From the NCBI RefSeq assembly GCF_020991415.1, contig NZ_JAJMOY010000001.1, forward strand, positions 806,001-870,000: DNA of 64,000 nt. The letters run 5' to 3'. Position numbers and translations under genes: made by a program. Below are positions 1-15,000 of this stretch, in pieces. The notes beneath the pieces are model-generated. The model made no database searches, was not told the origin of the DNA, and was given only the letters and a program-made list of their open reading frames with translations. Within the stretch, counting starts at the first letter, position 1. Each line of letters opens with the position of its first letter. Source of the DNA: Flavobacterium sp. ENC (GTDB lineage: Bacteria; Bacteroidota; Bacteroidia; Flavobacteriales; Flavobacteriaceae).

Positions 1-2
1 TT

Positions 3-3000
3 AAAGGAACGGATGGTAAATGTTATGGTGACAAAGGTGGTCAGATTGATATGGTGGTTACACCAACAAATTCAGGTTATGCCGTTTCTTATAATGTAAA
101 TAATGGGGCATACACTACATTGCCAACAACCAATTTGGCTCCGGGCAGCTATGATGTAATCGTAAAATATACGTACGGTACGGAAGAATGTTTTGATGCT
201 GTTCGAAAAGTAGTTATTGGCGGTGCCGCAGATCCATTAACTGCTTCGGGAGGAGTAGCCGAATTATCCGGTTGTGGACCTCCGGGTAATCTAGATCAGG
301 GAATGGTAAGAATTACCAATCCTCAGGGAGGAATACCTTTTCCTGCACCGGATTTGTACAGATACAGTTTTGATGATGGGCTTACATGGATTAAAGAAAA
401 TTATGCATGGGTAAATCCAAGGGCGACTCCTTATAAATTATTAATTAAGGATGCTGCCGGTTGTGTTTTTCCTATGGATGGCATTGTCCTTGAGCCAAAA
501 CCATCTGATCCTGTTTTTATCCAAACCACAAACTATACTTGTGACGGTAAAGGAACAACAACAGTAACTGTAAAAACGGATCCTAGTACTACGTATGAAT
601 ATGAATATTATTTAGGTACTGCCTTAAATACAAATGTACCACCGAATGTCTTTAAAGATCTTCCGGTTGGTACCTACGATGTGATTGTAAAATACAAACT
701 GGTATCTTCTCCAACTTTCAGTAATTTGTTAAAAGAAGATTTTGGTAGCGGACCGCCAACCAAATCACCGGGTATTGCAGCAGCATATTGTTTCAATGAC
801 CAGCGAGTTAATCCTCCTTATCAGTGTAAATTTCCTAATGGAACACCAAGTAGATCTGTAGAAGATAATGCCTATTCTGTAGCAAGTTTCTTCTGGAGAA
901 GTGATGATCCATCAAGCAATAATACAGGTGCATGGTTCCACTTTAAAGACCATACAACAAATCCAAACAACCTGGCCAATACAGGAGATCCTGATGGAAG
1001 ATTTTTATTGGTAAATATTGGTAATGCTGCAGGTAAATATGGTATTTTGTACAGTAAACCTATTGTCGATGTTATACCGAATCAGGATATAATTGTTGAT
1101 TTTTATGTTGGAAACTTATTAAATCCGGGTTACAGTGCTGCCGCGCCTATTATCAGAGTGGAATTAATTGATGCTTTAGGTAATGTTGTGGCCAGAGATG
1201 ATACCGGAGAAATTGCAGCTCCTTCAAATGATCCGAACAGAAGAAAATGGGTACCGATTAGTATCAAGATGAATCCGGGAAATAATAAGAATCTAACTTT
1301 CGTGGTTCGTTCCGGTAGTGAAGTATTTAGTGGTAACGATTTAGTTCTTGATGATATCTGGGTACGTCAGTTACCAAAATCATGTTTGTCTGAGCAAAAA
1401 CTTAAAGTGGTAGTAGAAGACAGTAAAGGTTTTACTGCCGAAGTTCAGGGGCTTACTCATATAAAATGTAACGGATCTAAAGACGGAGCATTTAGTATTA
1501 TAGCTAAAAATTTTGATCCGCTTAAAGGTTTCTATTATACGATAGACGGTGGTGCTAACTGGACTAAGTCTACAGTTGCCCAAATTGATTTTACTGGTAA
1601 AGATGCCGGATTGTATGATGTGCGTGTGAGATATGATGATCCAAAAGCACCATCACCAAATCCTTGTATTGTTAGTTTACCAACCACAATTAAAACAGAA
1701 TCCGCCTTTTCTATAAGTGCTTCTCCAAGTGTAGCGCTTTGTAAAGATGGTGCTACAGTTACAGCTAGTGCCACAGGTGGAGTGAAACCGTACACATTAA
1801 TACTTACCAATACAGTTACAAAAGTAACGACGGCGTTCCCGGTTAATGGCGGAACGATAACAGGTGTTGCACCGGGTTCTTATACCGTTTCCGGAACAGA
1901 TGCTAATTTATGTCCAAACACCAAAAATGTAGATTTTATTATTGCTGACCCTGTTAGACCGGAAGCAGAGATTGTTTCCAATACAGGTTTATGTTTTGAC
2001 GGTACCAGCGCGCTGATTACAGTAAATATTACTAAAGGTGTTGGTCCATTCTATTATCAGGTAAATATAAATGGAGCGGGATATGGTAATCCAACTGCTA
2101 CTTTTCCAGGGAAAACATTTACGTATACAGCCTCAGCAACAGGAACCTATGACTTTTTGATTACAGATACCAGTAACAAATGTGATGCTACAGCTGTAAG
2201 TCAAAAAATTGAAGGTAAATTAACAGCAAATGCACTAACGACTACTCCATTAAGCTGTGATACCACTGCACCAAATGCAGTTATAGAAGTTTCTATTTCA
2301 GGAGGTTATGCACCTTATAAATATGTGGTTAAAAAAGGTGCTACCACATTATTTACCAGTGGTAGTATTGCAGGTCCTAAATTTACCTATTCAACAAGTA
2401 CTGCAGGAACCTATACTTTTGAAATTACAGATGTAAAAGGCTGTCCATTTAAGGTTGACGGAATCGTTAATTCGAAAATTGCCGTAACTGCAAAAGAGAA
2501 AGTAGATGATGTAAGTTGTAATGGTGCCGCTGACGGAACCGTTACGATTACTCCATTAACAGGAGTAGCTCCGTTTACGTACCAGTTTAATGGTGCGGGT
2601 GCTTTTACGTCTACGACTACATACGGATCATTAGCCGGTTCTATTGCAGGAACGACTTATACGTATATTGTAAGAGACGGACAGAAGTGTGAACAATCCT
2701 ATTCGTTTAAAGTTTTCCAACCGGACGTAATTAAAGGTACTGCTACCATGGCGCCTTTATACAATTGTGATAATCCTGCAACAATTACAGTTTCGGGAGT
2801 TAGTGGAGGAAATGGTTCTTACCAGTACACTTTATTGAAAGACGGTGTTAAATATGCCGGACCACAAGGAACTCTTGTATTTAATAATTTAAGTACAGAA
2901 GGTGTTTACACGGTTACAATTACAGATTCGAAAAGTTGTTCGGTTACAATACCAGCGGGCACAATTACTAAATTGAACCCACCGGCAGCGATGACGCTTA

Positions 3001-6000
3001 CGCCTTCGGCAGTAACCTGTCCAAGTAATACGGCCAGTGTAACCATTTCAGCTGTGAAGAATGCGGCTGGTGTACTTTTACCAACAGCAGGCTTGCAATA
3101 CAGAATGCTTTTACCAACGGTTGGTACGTACCAGACTACTACTACATTTACAGGTTTAGCGGCTGGTGTTTCTTATAAATTTGAAGTAAAAGACGCGAAC
3201 AATTGTAAATTCGAAGAAACTATATTTATACCTGCATTACCAACTATTGCAGTAACATTTAAATCTCAAACTGATATCGTATGTTTTGGCGATACCAATG
3301 GTAGTGCTGTATTTACAGCGACAGGATTGGGTAATGGTACAAATTACTCGTATGTTGTAGATACTAAACCGGCTGTAACAGGAACATCTCCTGCAACAGG
3401 AACTTCTTTTGATATTCCGGTAGCAGCATTGAGTCCTGGTTTACATACGATTACAGTAACGAATACTTCTACTACGTGTTCTGCACAACAGACGGTAACC
3501 ATTTTGGCTCCGGCTGCAGCTTTAGCTTTAAACCCTCCTACATTAACTCATGTTACTTGTAATGGTTTAGGTCAGGCAATCATAAATGCAGTAGGCGGCT
3601 GGACACCCTATAAGAATTACGAACTGACTCCGGTAACTCCTGCAGGAGCTGTTGTGAATCAAACGACTAATACTTTTACAGGATTAGCAGCGGGAGACTA
3701 TAAAGTAGTAGTAACAGACTTAAACGGATGTACTAAAACGCAAAACTTCACGATTAACCCTAAAGTTAATCCAACGGCCAGTATAGATACTGTTACATCT
3801 GATTTTTGTTCTAGTGCTTTAGGAGCTACTATAAAAGTAACGCCTAATGCAGCACCTAATTACACCTATACACTTGGAAGTGTAACCCAGAATAACGGAA
3901 CATTCACAGGATTAATCCCGGGAAGTTATATTATTAAAGTTACAGATACTTCTACAGGTTGTTTTATTAATTTACCGGCAACAACGATTGCTTCGCCAAT
4001 AGCAGCAAGTATTACTTTAGACAAAGATTTGGATTGTTCTCTTGCTACGCCAGGTGCCACTATCAGAGTTTATAATATTACAGCGGGTTACCCGGACTAT
4101 AAATACAGAGTAAATACTACAGGTGCTCCATTTACAGGTGCTTATACAACACTTGCAGCCGGACAGACTTCGTTTACATATCCGGCTGGTGCTGCTGCTA
4201 CTTATTATTTTGAAATTACAGACAGTAAAAATTGTACTACCGTTGTAAGTCAGAAGATAAATGCAATTGTAAAACCAGTAGTTACTGCTGCCACTCCGGC
4301 TCATGTAAAATGTAAAGGAGATTCTACAGGTACTATTACGGTAACAACAAACCCGGCAGCAGGAACGTATACCTATGTATTAACACCAACTGCACCAACA
4401 ACGGGAGCTGTAATTACACAAACGAATAATGTATTTACAGGTATCAAAGCCGGAACTTATGCTGTTACAGTTACAGATGCTAAAAGTTGTACTTCTGTAC
4501 CGTTCCCGGTTACAATTACAGAGCCTGCCATTAAATTGACAGCTTCAGCTTTAGCAACGCAATTAAAATGTGGATCAGGAAATGCTCCACAAACGTCTAC
4601 AATTACAGTAACAGCAATTAATGGAACTCCGTTTACAGGTGGAAAATATAAATACGATTACGGAGATGGAAACGGTTATGTAGATTCAAATACATTTACA
4701 ACAAGCACTCCGGGTCTTGTCAATATTACAGTAATAGATAAAAATGGCTGTACTGCCACAACATCTGCTACAATTAATACATTAAACCCGCCAACAGCTT
4801 TAGCTTTTGCACAGGCAAATGTTATTAGCTGTGACGCTGCTCAACTGGATACCGATTTAAAAGTTACCGTTACTAACGGTGTAGCACCATTTAAATTCGA
4901 AATAACAAGTACAACTGCTGCAATTGCTCCGGCAACTCCTGTTGTAACAGGGATCAATGCTCAGGATTATACTTTTACAAATTTATCCCCAGGGAAGTAC
5001 TTCTTTAGAATTACCGATAATAACGGTTGTATAAAAGATGGAGATTTCACCATTGATAATGTAGTTCCAATTACCGTAAGTGGTACCCTTGTTACTGCAG
5101 TATCTTGTAATAATGCTTCAGACGGATCTATTAAATTCAATGTTGGAGGAAATTCAACCGGATTTACATACGTTCTGAAAAACACGGCTAATGCCACTAT
5201 TACAGGTGGTTCTCAGGCAGGTAATGTGGTTACGTTCACTAATTTACCAGGAGGAACAACGTATACCATTACCGTTACAAACCCAACAACAAAATGTAGC
5301 AATACGGCTTTTGTAAACCTTGCCAACCCAAGTGCAGTTACCATTACTGCGGCATCAGGTACAAAAGTATATTGTGACAAACCAAATACAGCGATTACAG
5401 TAACCGCTACGGGAGGTACAGGTACCCTATATTACGCGGTAGTTTCTGCAAAAGCAGGAACTCCGGCACCGGTTTACCCTGCAGATTATAATACAACAGG
5501 TGTTTTCTCAAGAAACACACTTGTAGACGGGGAAACTTTTAATGTATTTGTAAGAGATGCAAAAGGTTGTCCTGCGACGACATCATTTACAGTAGTGAGA
5601 GATGCAGTACCAACCGTTGACCCAATACCGGTAACCTGTTACAAAGGAGGTTCGCTTAACATCGTGATGTCCGGATCTGTTTTTGCAGGTTCACAGACAT
5701 GGTATGGTGTTAATGGTACTTATTCCTTATTCCCTAATAAAACTATTTCCGGACCAGGTACTTATGATTTAACGATTAAAGATGATAACAATTGTATTTC
5801 TCCGGTTTTCAAATTAATTATTAATAATCAATTAAAGCTTACAGTTAAATCTGAAAAAGATGTTACCTGTACAGCCGTTCCGCCATTTACCACTACAGAT
5901 GCACAAGTTACCTTATCAGCTTTAGGCGGAGGTGCTGCATATACTTACTGGTATAAATTAGGTTTAGGAGGAACATATGTTGCCTTACCGGGTAATGTAT

Positions 6001-9000
6001 TCAATACTTCAACTCCGGGAGATTATTATTTCCAGGTTACCTCTGACGGATGTTCTGCAGAAAGTACGGTTCCTGTAAAAGTTACTACACCGGTACCGCC
6101 AGTTGTAAATGCTGTAGCAACAGGAACATTATGTACCTTATCTAAAGAAGGAACCATACAAGTTACGGTAACTTCAGGTGGAGTTGGTCCGTTTACGTAC
6201 ACTATTGACAATTGGGTAACCAGCAATGATTCCGGTTATTTTACAGATTTACCGGGAGCACCGGGAGCTGGTTTAGGATATACCTATCAGGTTCGTGATG
6301 CCAAAGGTTGCGTTGGAACAGGAGTTACTCAGGCATTTGTGATCGCACCGGACCCTATTACGTTTGGTACAGTGGTAGCTAATATCGAGTGTGATCCGTC
6401 TTCAACACCTCCGGGTTCAACTTTAGGTTCAATCACAGTGATAAATGCTGCAGGTGGAACGGGACAATATACCTACCATATTAGTAATAATTTCGGATAT
6501 ACAGCTTCTTATACAACAACTACAAAAGAAGATCATAAGTTTGATATTATTGATTTTGGTATCTATACTGTTGAAGTTAGGGATGTTAATAGCTGTTCTT
6601 TATCAAAAACTGAGGTTATGGCTTCTCCGCCAAACGACCTGGTGATTGATGTTACAACTACACCATCGACTTGTACAACAGGAGGAACTGCAACTGTTAC
6701 GGCTGTTGCATCGGTAGGTAGTGGAAACTATGAATTTGGTATCTTAGAATTTAATACACCACCATATTCAAATAACTATACAGGACCAGACGTAGTAGGT
6801 GGAAATGTTAAAACATTTAACCCACTGATTCCTGGTGTTACGTATACATTTGTGGTACATGATTTAACCACAAACTGTTATTTCTTAAAATCTGCAGCCG
6901 GACCTATCCCATCAGCTTCTACGCTGGTTGGTACTCCAGCTCCTCAGAATGTTACTTGTAAGGGACTTGGTGATGGTAAAGTGACCTTTACAATCACAGG
7001 ACAACACGCAACGACAACTTCTGTAGATTATCAGATTTTCAGAGATCAGGATAATGCTGTAATCAGTCCTATCTTGAATGCACCGGTAGCGACACCATTT
7101 ACTATAACTTATCCTGGAACATTAGTACCGGGAAGATATTATATTGTATTCACAGAAAGAGGCGGAACTATTGACGGTTGTCAGTCTGCGTCAACAATGT
7201 TTGAGATCAAAGAATCAACAACACCATTAACCTTATTGGCATCATCACTTAAAAATGCCAATTGTAATCCAAACGCTGGTATTGTTACCGCTCAGGGTAA
7301 AGGTGGGGCAGGTTCTTATTTATACCAAATCATTACAGATACAGGAGCAATTGGTGACGCTGACGATCCAAAACCAACAGCAGCATCATTCTTGCCGATC
7401 CACAGTACCAATACATTCTTTGTTAATTCAGGAGATTATTTGGTTTGGGTTAAAGATGCAAACAACTGTATTACAAGTGCAACCGTTAAAGTTATTCAGG
7501 ATCCTCTTCCGGTATTTAACGTTGACTTTACTACTTTTTGTGCAGGAGAAGGCGCATTTGAAGTTACGGTGAATATAACAGATCCGGTACCTACAATGGG
7601 TCCATATAAAGTAAGTGTTGATAACGGTACTCCGGTTCCGGTTACAGGACTAAGCTATACTGCTTTAGGTCTTAATTCAGGACCACATACTTTTGTAGTG
7701 ATAGACAAAAACAACTGTTCTCAGGCACTTCCGACGAATCTAAACATAAATGCAACGCCATCTGCAATAGCAACTGTTGGAAAAGTATTAGCTTGTTCAG
7801 TTACAGGAACTGTTGTTGAAGATGCTGTCATTCATGTTGAAGTTAAAGACGGTACACCGGCTTATACATATGAAGTTAAGAAAGGAATTGCTGGTTTCGT
7901 GACGTTTACGCCTGCGACAACTGTTGTTGCCGGAGTAACAGCATTCGATTATACAGTGCCTTCGGGAGCTGCGGATACTTATATCTTCAGAATTACAGAT
8001 GTAAACGGTTGTCCTATTAGTACAAGCGCTGTAACAATTGATCCTATTGTACCAATTGTACCGGATGCTAAGGCTATACAACCATTATGTAAAGGTGGTA
8101 CAGGTACTATTGTATTATCGGCTACCGGAGGAAAAGGACCTTACAGGTATAATTTCAACAATGCAGGATTCTCTACAGATGATACGTATCCAGCTATTTC
8201 AAATAATGGTATACCTTATTCGTTTATTGTAAAAGATGATTTAGGTTGCGAAGCATCAGGTACTATAATTTTAGGTGAACCAAGTGAGTTAACCATTAAT
8301 GCTCCGGTTATTACACCGTTAACGTGTGGTCCTGGTAATGTGGGACTTGACGCTCAGGTTGTTTTATCTGCAAGCGGAGGTACCGGAACTATTGAATATA
8401 GTTTTAACGGAAGTGATTTCAGTACTCAGACGACGTACAATGTTATTGATACAGGAAGCGATCAGCTGAATATTCCATTCAGTGTGAGAGATGCAAATAG
8501 CTGTTCTAAATCAGGTACTGTGGATATCCTTAAATTAGATGCGCCTGTATTTAATGAACCGGCATTTACACAAACTACTATTACATGTCTGGCCACGACA
8601 AGTGATGTTCAGGTGGTGAGTACCAAAGGTATTGGAACTTCTACTTACAAAATCATTTCGCCGGTTGCACAGGCTGGAAATATAACAGGTTTAAACTCTG
8701 GTCTTTTCACAGGTTTACCTGCTGGTGACTATATTTTTGAAGTTACGGATTCCAGAAACTGTAAAGATCAGGCTCCGTATACCATAAAAGATGTAATTAA
8801 AATCAACGTAGTGGAGCAATCCACAACTGGAATAACCTGTGCTACGGCTACAGACGGGAAAGCTACTTTCTTCGTGTCAGGCTTTGGTTCAGCTGCTCCG
8901 GGAACATACCACTATAAATTAGATGCTAATCCGGATGTAACCGGTTTAACAGCTTCAACAATCAATTTAACAGGATTGTCAAGTGGTAATCATACCCTTA

Positions 9001-12000
9001 CGGTATATGATGATGTAACAGGTTGTTCTATGGCATTGCCAGTAGGATTTGACATTGCTGCACCACCTGCTCCGCTATCAGCAACTAAAGTGGTTACACC
9101 ATTAGGTTGTACTACTTTTGGAGCCGTAACAATTACAGCTGTTGACGGTTGGGGTGATTATACGTACACTTTAACTCAGGGTGCAACTGTTAAAACAAAT
9201 ACAGACGGAATTTTTGCCGGTCTTACAGTAGTAGGTACCTACAACATTTCTGTAAAAGACAGTAATGGTTGTGAAGTAACAGATTCGTTTAGTTTAACAA
9301 CTCCTGTTAAACCGACAATTGCAATAGATGCTTCTAATTACTGCTATGTAAATGATAATACAACAACAATCAATGTAAGTGCTACTTCTGTAGGTACGCC
9401 ACATCCTGTAACACCATACGAATTTAGTATTGATGGTACAAACTGGCAAACTTCAGGATCATTTACAGATCTGAAACCTGGTGATTACACCATTACGGTT
9501 AGAGATAAATTTGGTTGTACAGATGCTATAACAACTAAGATTAACGGTCAGCTTTTCGCTTCTGCGGAAAACAGAAAAGACCTTTATTGTGCAGGTCTTG
9601 CTGCTGACGGAACAATTAGAGTAAGTGCTGTTGGCGGATATCCGGCTTACACTTATACGGTAAATATTAATGGCGCCGGAGCTTCTGCACCAGTGGCATT
9701 TACAAACCCGGCTTTCTCTGATTACACCGTAACAGCTGCTGGTAGTTATGTATTTACAGTATACGATTCAAGAGGCTGTGCCTATCCGATTCCTGCCGTA
9801 GTAATGGTAGATCCGACTCCGGTTGTGTTTACTGCTACACCAACTTCACCAAGTTGTTCAGGAACTCAGGGAACTGTAGGCGATGGTTCAATTTTATTTA
9901 ATTTGCCTCCGTCTAACAACAATCCGGATTACACGTACACGATTCAACGTACAGTACCGGCTGGTGGTCTGGTGGTTACTCAAGTGAACAATCCTTTATT
10001 CAAAGATTTAATTGCAGGTACGTATACCGTTACTGTAAAATCAGGAAGAGATTGTCCTGCTACGGATACTGTTATTATTAATCCTCCAACTCCGGTTGTG
10101 GCTTCATACTTAGTGACACCGTTTAAATGTTCAGGAACAAACACCTTAAATGCAACTGTTGTTACGGTTACAGGTACAGGTGGAAAAGGAACTAATCTGG
10201 TTACAGATTACACGTACAGTGATAACGGATCGAACTGGAAAACAACAAATACATTTAATGTGATAGATAACGGATCAGTTCAAAATCCGGTCTATTATGT
10301 TAAAGATGGTAACGGATGTATCGCTTCTATTTCAGTTCCGGTAAACCCATTCCCTAAATTGATTTCTGCTACAGCTACTTTAGATACTAAAGCAGATTGT
10401 AAAAATGCAGGAGAAATTATTAACGTCGTTATTGCAGGCGGATCTGTTCCGGCTAATTTTGAATATGACGTTTATAAAGATGGTATTCTGTTTGCTTCTG
10501 CTATTCCTGTAACAGGTAATACATTTAACTATACAGCACCGGATGCAGGTCATTTCTATCAGTTTAAAGTAACTGATAAAACGACAGATTGTTTCATTCT
10601 TTCTAATGTATATAACGTTCCGTTATTCAATACCATGAAAGTGATTGCAACAGCGTCTCAAATGGTGAGTTGTAGTGGTTTCAGCGATGCAGAAATCACA
10701 GTGAGCATTACCAATTACGCAGGTGCATTTACCTATCAGGTTTACGATGCTGCAAACAATGCAGTAGCGGGTGCTTCGGGAACAGGAAATGCTACAACAG
10801 GTAATCCGTTTACAATTACGGGTCTTCCTGTAGGAGTTAATTATACTGTTAGAATTACACAAACAGCTTACCCTGAATGTACAGTTGATTCAAATCCTGT
10901 AGATATTACACAACCTCCGGTATTAAGCCTGGCAGGTTTAAAAGTGGACAATGTAAACCAAAACTGTAACAATGATGGTGCCGTACTTACGGTAGATTCT
11001 TCAACAATAGTTGGTGGTACGCCTGGATATACGTATGCATTTGCTCCTGCGGGAACAAGTACAGCACTTTTAGTGTACACACCATCTGCGACAAAAACAA
11101 TTGTAACAACGAAAGTGTTCCCATTGTTCGATGCCTGGGATGTGTATGTAAAAGATGCGAAGGGTTGTTTTGATCATGTTACAGTAAATGTTTCATTAGA
11201 TCCGAAACCAACGATTACTGATGTAAAAGTAGCGAGCCAGTGTGCCAGCGCTTCAGGATACAGAATTGATGTTACGGCAACCGGAGTGGGAACTCTACAA
11301 TACAGTTTAGACAACGGACCGTTTACAACAGATAATTTCTTTATCGTTTATTCTCCGGGACAATATACCGTTACCGTACAAGATGCAAATCAATGTGCTA
11401 CAACAGCTCTTGCACCGGTTACTGTTTTGGAACCTCTTACACTAAGTGGAGAAATAACGGTGATGTCAGATTGTAAAACGGCAACTGGAGAAATTACTTT
11501 ACATGCTGCAGGCGGTACAGTTTTACCAGCTAACAGCTATGTATATACGAAAGACAATTGGGCTACAAGTCAGGTTACACCTGTCTTTGCAAATCTTGCT
11601 CCTGCTGTATATAAATTTAAAGTAAGAGATATTGTTACTTTATGTGAAAAAGAGTTTGATATCGAAATCGAACAACCGACAGATGTTACAGGAATTATTT
11701 TAACTCCAACAGCTGTTTCTTGTAAAGATGGTTTAGATGGTACAATCACTGTAGCCATTGCAACTTCAAATAATAACCCTGTTTATACCTATAGTTTAAC
11801 AGGTCCGGCAGGATTTACGCCTAGACCAGCGCAGGAATCTCCTGTTTTCAAAGACTTACCTTACGGACTTTATACCGTAACCGTATTGTCAGGAAGAGGA
11901 TGTTCAGGTACAGCAACAATTACTGTTGCCGAGCCAGCTGTAATGGCGATAGGTTTACCAGCGGTTACACAATATGTTTGTAACACGGGTAGTAATGCAG

Positions 12001-15000
12001 TTAAATTTGCAACGATCACTGTAACTCCGGGTTCTGTTGTTGGTGGTTCAGGTAACTACCTGATCTATGAATTCTTCAGAGATGGTAAATCTGTTCAGAA
12101 AGACGATAGAAATACGTTTACTGAATTTGATTACTTAGGCGGAACTTACACCGTAACGGTTTATGACAGTAACAATTGTCAGGCACAGTCTAACAGTGTG
12201 ATTATTGCGCCATATGCAGATATTGATGATTTAAAAATCGATGTAACTAAAATAACTTGTAAAGACCCAGAGTCAATTCAGGTTACTGCAATTAGTACAA
12301 AAGGAACATTACCAGCTTTAGATTATACAATCGAAGGTGTTGCTCCAAATACTTACCCGCTTACCTCTAGTCCAACTGGATTATTTGCAGGATTAAATGT
12401 AGGTCAGTACAAAATCACGGTAACAAATCCGGTAACAGGATGTAGTATCGTAAGATACCATACCGTGAATGAGCCAAACACATTCAAAATTGTGGCTACA
12501 GAGGTTAAAAACCTTATTTGTTTCAGTGATACTAACGGAAGCGTTACCCTGACACTGGTAGACAATATTGTACCATCAGATGAAGCAGGTCCGTTTAGCT
12601 ATGTTATCACGCATGAATCAGGTACACAGCAAAGTGGTGTTACGACATCAACGGAACTAAAACTTGCTAACCTGATCAGAGGGAAATATACTGTAGCGGC
12701 TACTTTAGTTAATACACCATTCTGTCCGGTTACTACTGAATTTAGTATTGAAGGTCCGGCAGAAGAATTGTTACTTACACCAAGTGTAAAACAAATTACT
12801 TGTGCAAACGGTAACAACGATGGTATTATTTCTGTATCAGCAACCGGTGGATGGCCGGGTGAATACCAATATAAATTAGAAGGAGATAAGACTCTACCAT
12901 ATTCTACTGTAAATGTTTTTGAAAATTTAGCAGTTGGATCATATGTAGTATTTGTGAAAGACATTAACGGTTGTGAGGTGTCAGCACCAATTCAGCTAGA
13001 TGCTCCAAAACCAATTGATGTAACGGTTGGTTTAGATAAAACAAAACTGCTTTGTTATGATGACACAGATGCTACGTTAACGGTTAACACGATTACAGGC
13101 GGATCAGGAAACTATACATATACCTTACACGGAACGTTGGCAAACGGTACAGTAATTACCAGAGATGCCCAGCCGGATAAAGTATTCGCAGGATTAGGTG
13201 CAGGAACTTATTTCGTTACTGTTTCTGATGACTGGACTTGTGTAGGTACATCTAACAAAGTTACAGTTGACCAGCCAAACGTAGTGGAAGCAACTATAGC
13301 TATAGACAGAACAGAAACTTGTGCTATTACGCCAAGAATTATTCTTAAAGCTACAGGTGGAACAGGTCCTTATTTCTATAGTACGGATGGAACTGTCTAT
13401 AACCCAACATCATTTGTATCACAAGTGCAGATTGATTTACCAAAAACAACGGCAAATGTAACGTACAAGTATTTTGTAAAAGATTCAAATGATTGTAACG
13501 CTGCAACCGAAGTGAATGTTGAATTCTCACCAGTTCCTGCAATTACATTGGAAGTATATGAGCACCAGGATATTCAGTGTAGAGGATCTGTATCCGGATC
13601 TATAACTGCTATTGCAAAAGGTGGTTTAGGGAATTATGTTTACATTTTAACGGATGTGAATGGTAATGCAATTATTCCGGCTCCGACGCAATTGACACCG
13701 GGTGAATTTACAGAACTTGCTGTAGGTAAATACCGTGTGACAGTACAAAGTCTGGATTGTGAGCAGCCTTTCGAGATCATCGAAATTACACAGCCGGATA
13801 CTGAATTGTCTGCAACATTAGCTGTAGAAGATGTGAAGTGTAACGGATTCAGTAACGGTAAAATTACGGTTAATGCTGTAGGAGGAACGGGTGCATATGT
13901 ATATGCATTACATCCAAACCTTACACAGTTCTTTGACTCGAATATTTTCGATAACTTAAAACCTGGTATTTATACCATAAGAGTTCAGGATGCAAACGGA
14001 TGTTACCGTGATTACCAGGATGAAGTTAAACAACCGGACCCATTAGATGTTGCTGAAATTGTAAGTTCACAAATTCCGGAATACTGTTTCGGTGATAAAG
14101 ACGGAGTTGCATTTGTTGAAGTTACAGGTGGTGTGGGACCATATATGGCCAGCATAACCGGCGATGGTGTTACAATCGATTTCAGAGCACCGGATGTTGA
14201 TGCCAATACATTTAGTTTCCAGGGTCTTTCTGGTGGAATTGAATATCACGTAATAGTTAAAGATCTTAACGAATGTACGAATGAGGTATTCCTTAAATTA
14301 CCGGATCCTGTTAAATTAAACCCGATCGCGAAGGAAAACTACAGTTGTGAGAATGATCTTCCGGTGAATAATATCACGGTTGAGGTAGATTCAAGTATCG
14401 ATGATACCAGAAAAGCGACTATCGTTTATACTTTATTCGAAGATGGAGTTTCTAAAGGAATTACCCAAACGGGTAATCCGATATTCAGAAACCTTCCTAC
14501 GGGTAACTATAGTGTTCAGGTTGTCCTTGAAGGATGTGATAGAATGACGAATACCGTTCGTATTGATGCTGTTCAGCCATTGAATTTAATAGATGTTACA
14601 TCTACAGTTAATAAGGACCTGAATACGATCGAAGTGAAAGCTTCTGGTGGTGTACCGGCTTACGAATACAATTTCAACGATGAAGGATTTACACCATCCA
14701 ATACCTATAGAATCTACAAAACAGGTGACTATAGTGTAGTGGTGAGAGACCAGAATGGTTGTGAGTTCAGAACTACAGTGCATGGTACATTCTACGACTT
14801 CTGTCTGCCGAATTACTTTACACCGGACGGTGACGGACGTAATGATCTGATCGGTCCTGATTGTGGTGCATTAGCATACAAAAACCTGACTTTCGATATT
14901 TTCGACAGATATGGCAGAGTAGTAGCGAAGTATCATGTAGGTCAGAAATGGGATGGTAGATACAACGGTGCAGAATTGCCAACAGGTGATTACTGGTATG

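Noticed and set aside
1380..14783. Many 60-120-residue frames on the minus strand and in other frames inside the adhesin gene
   Set aside because: They are shadows of the low-complexity Thr/Gly/Val-rich repeats of the main frame; none has a start context or recognisable family.
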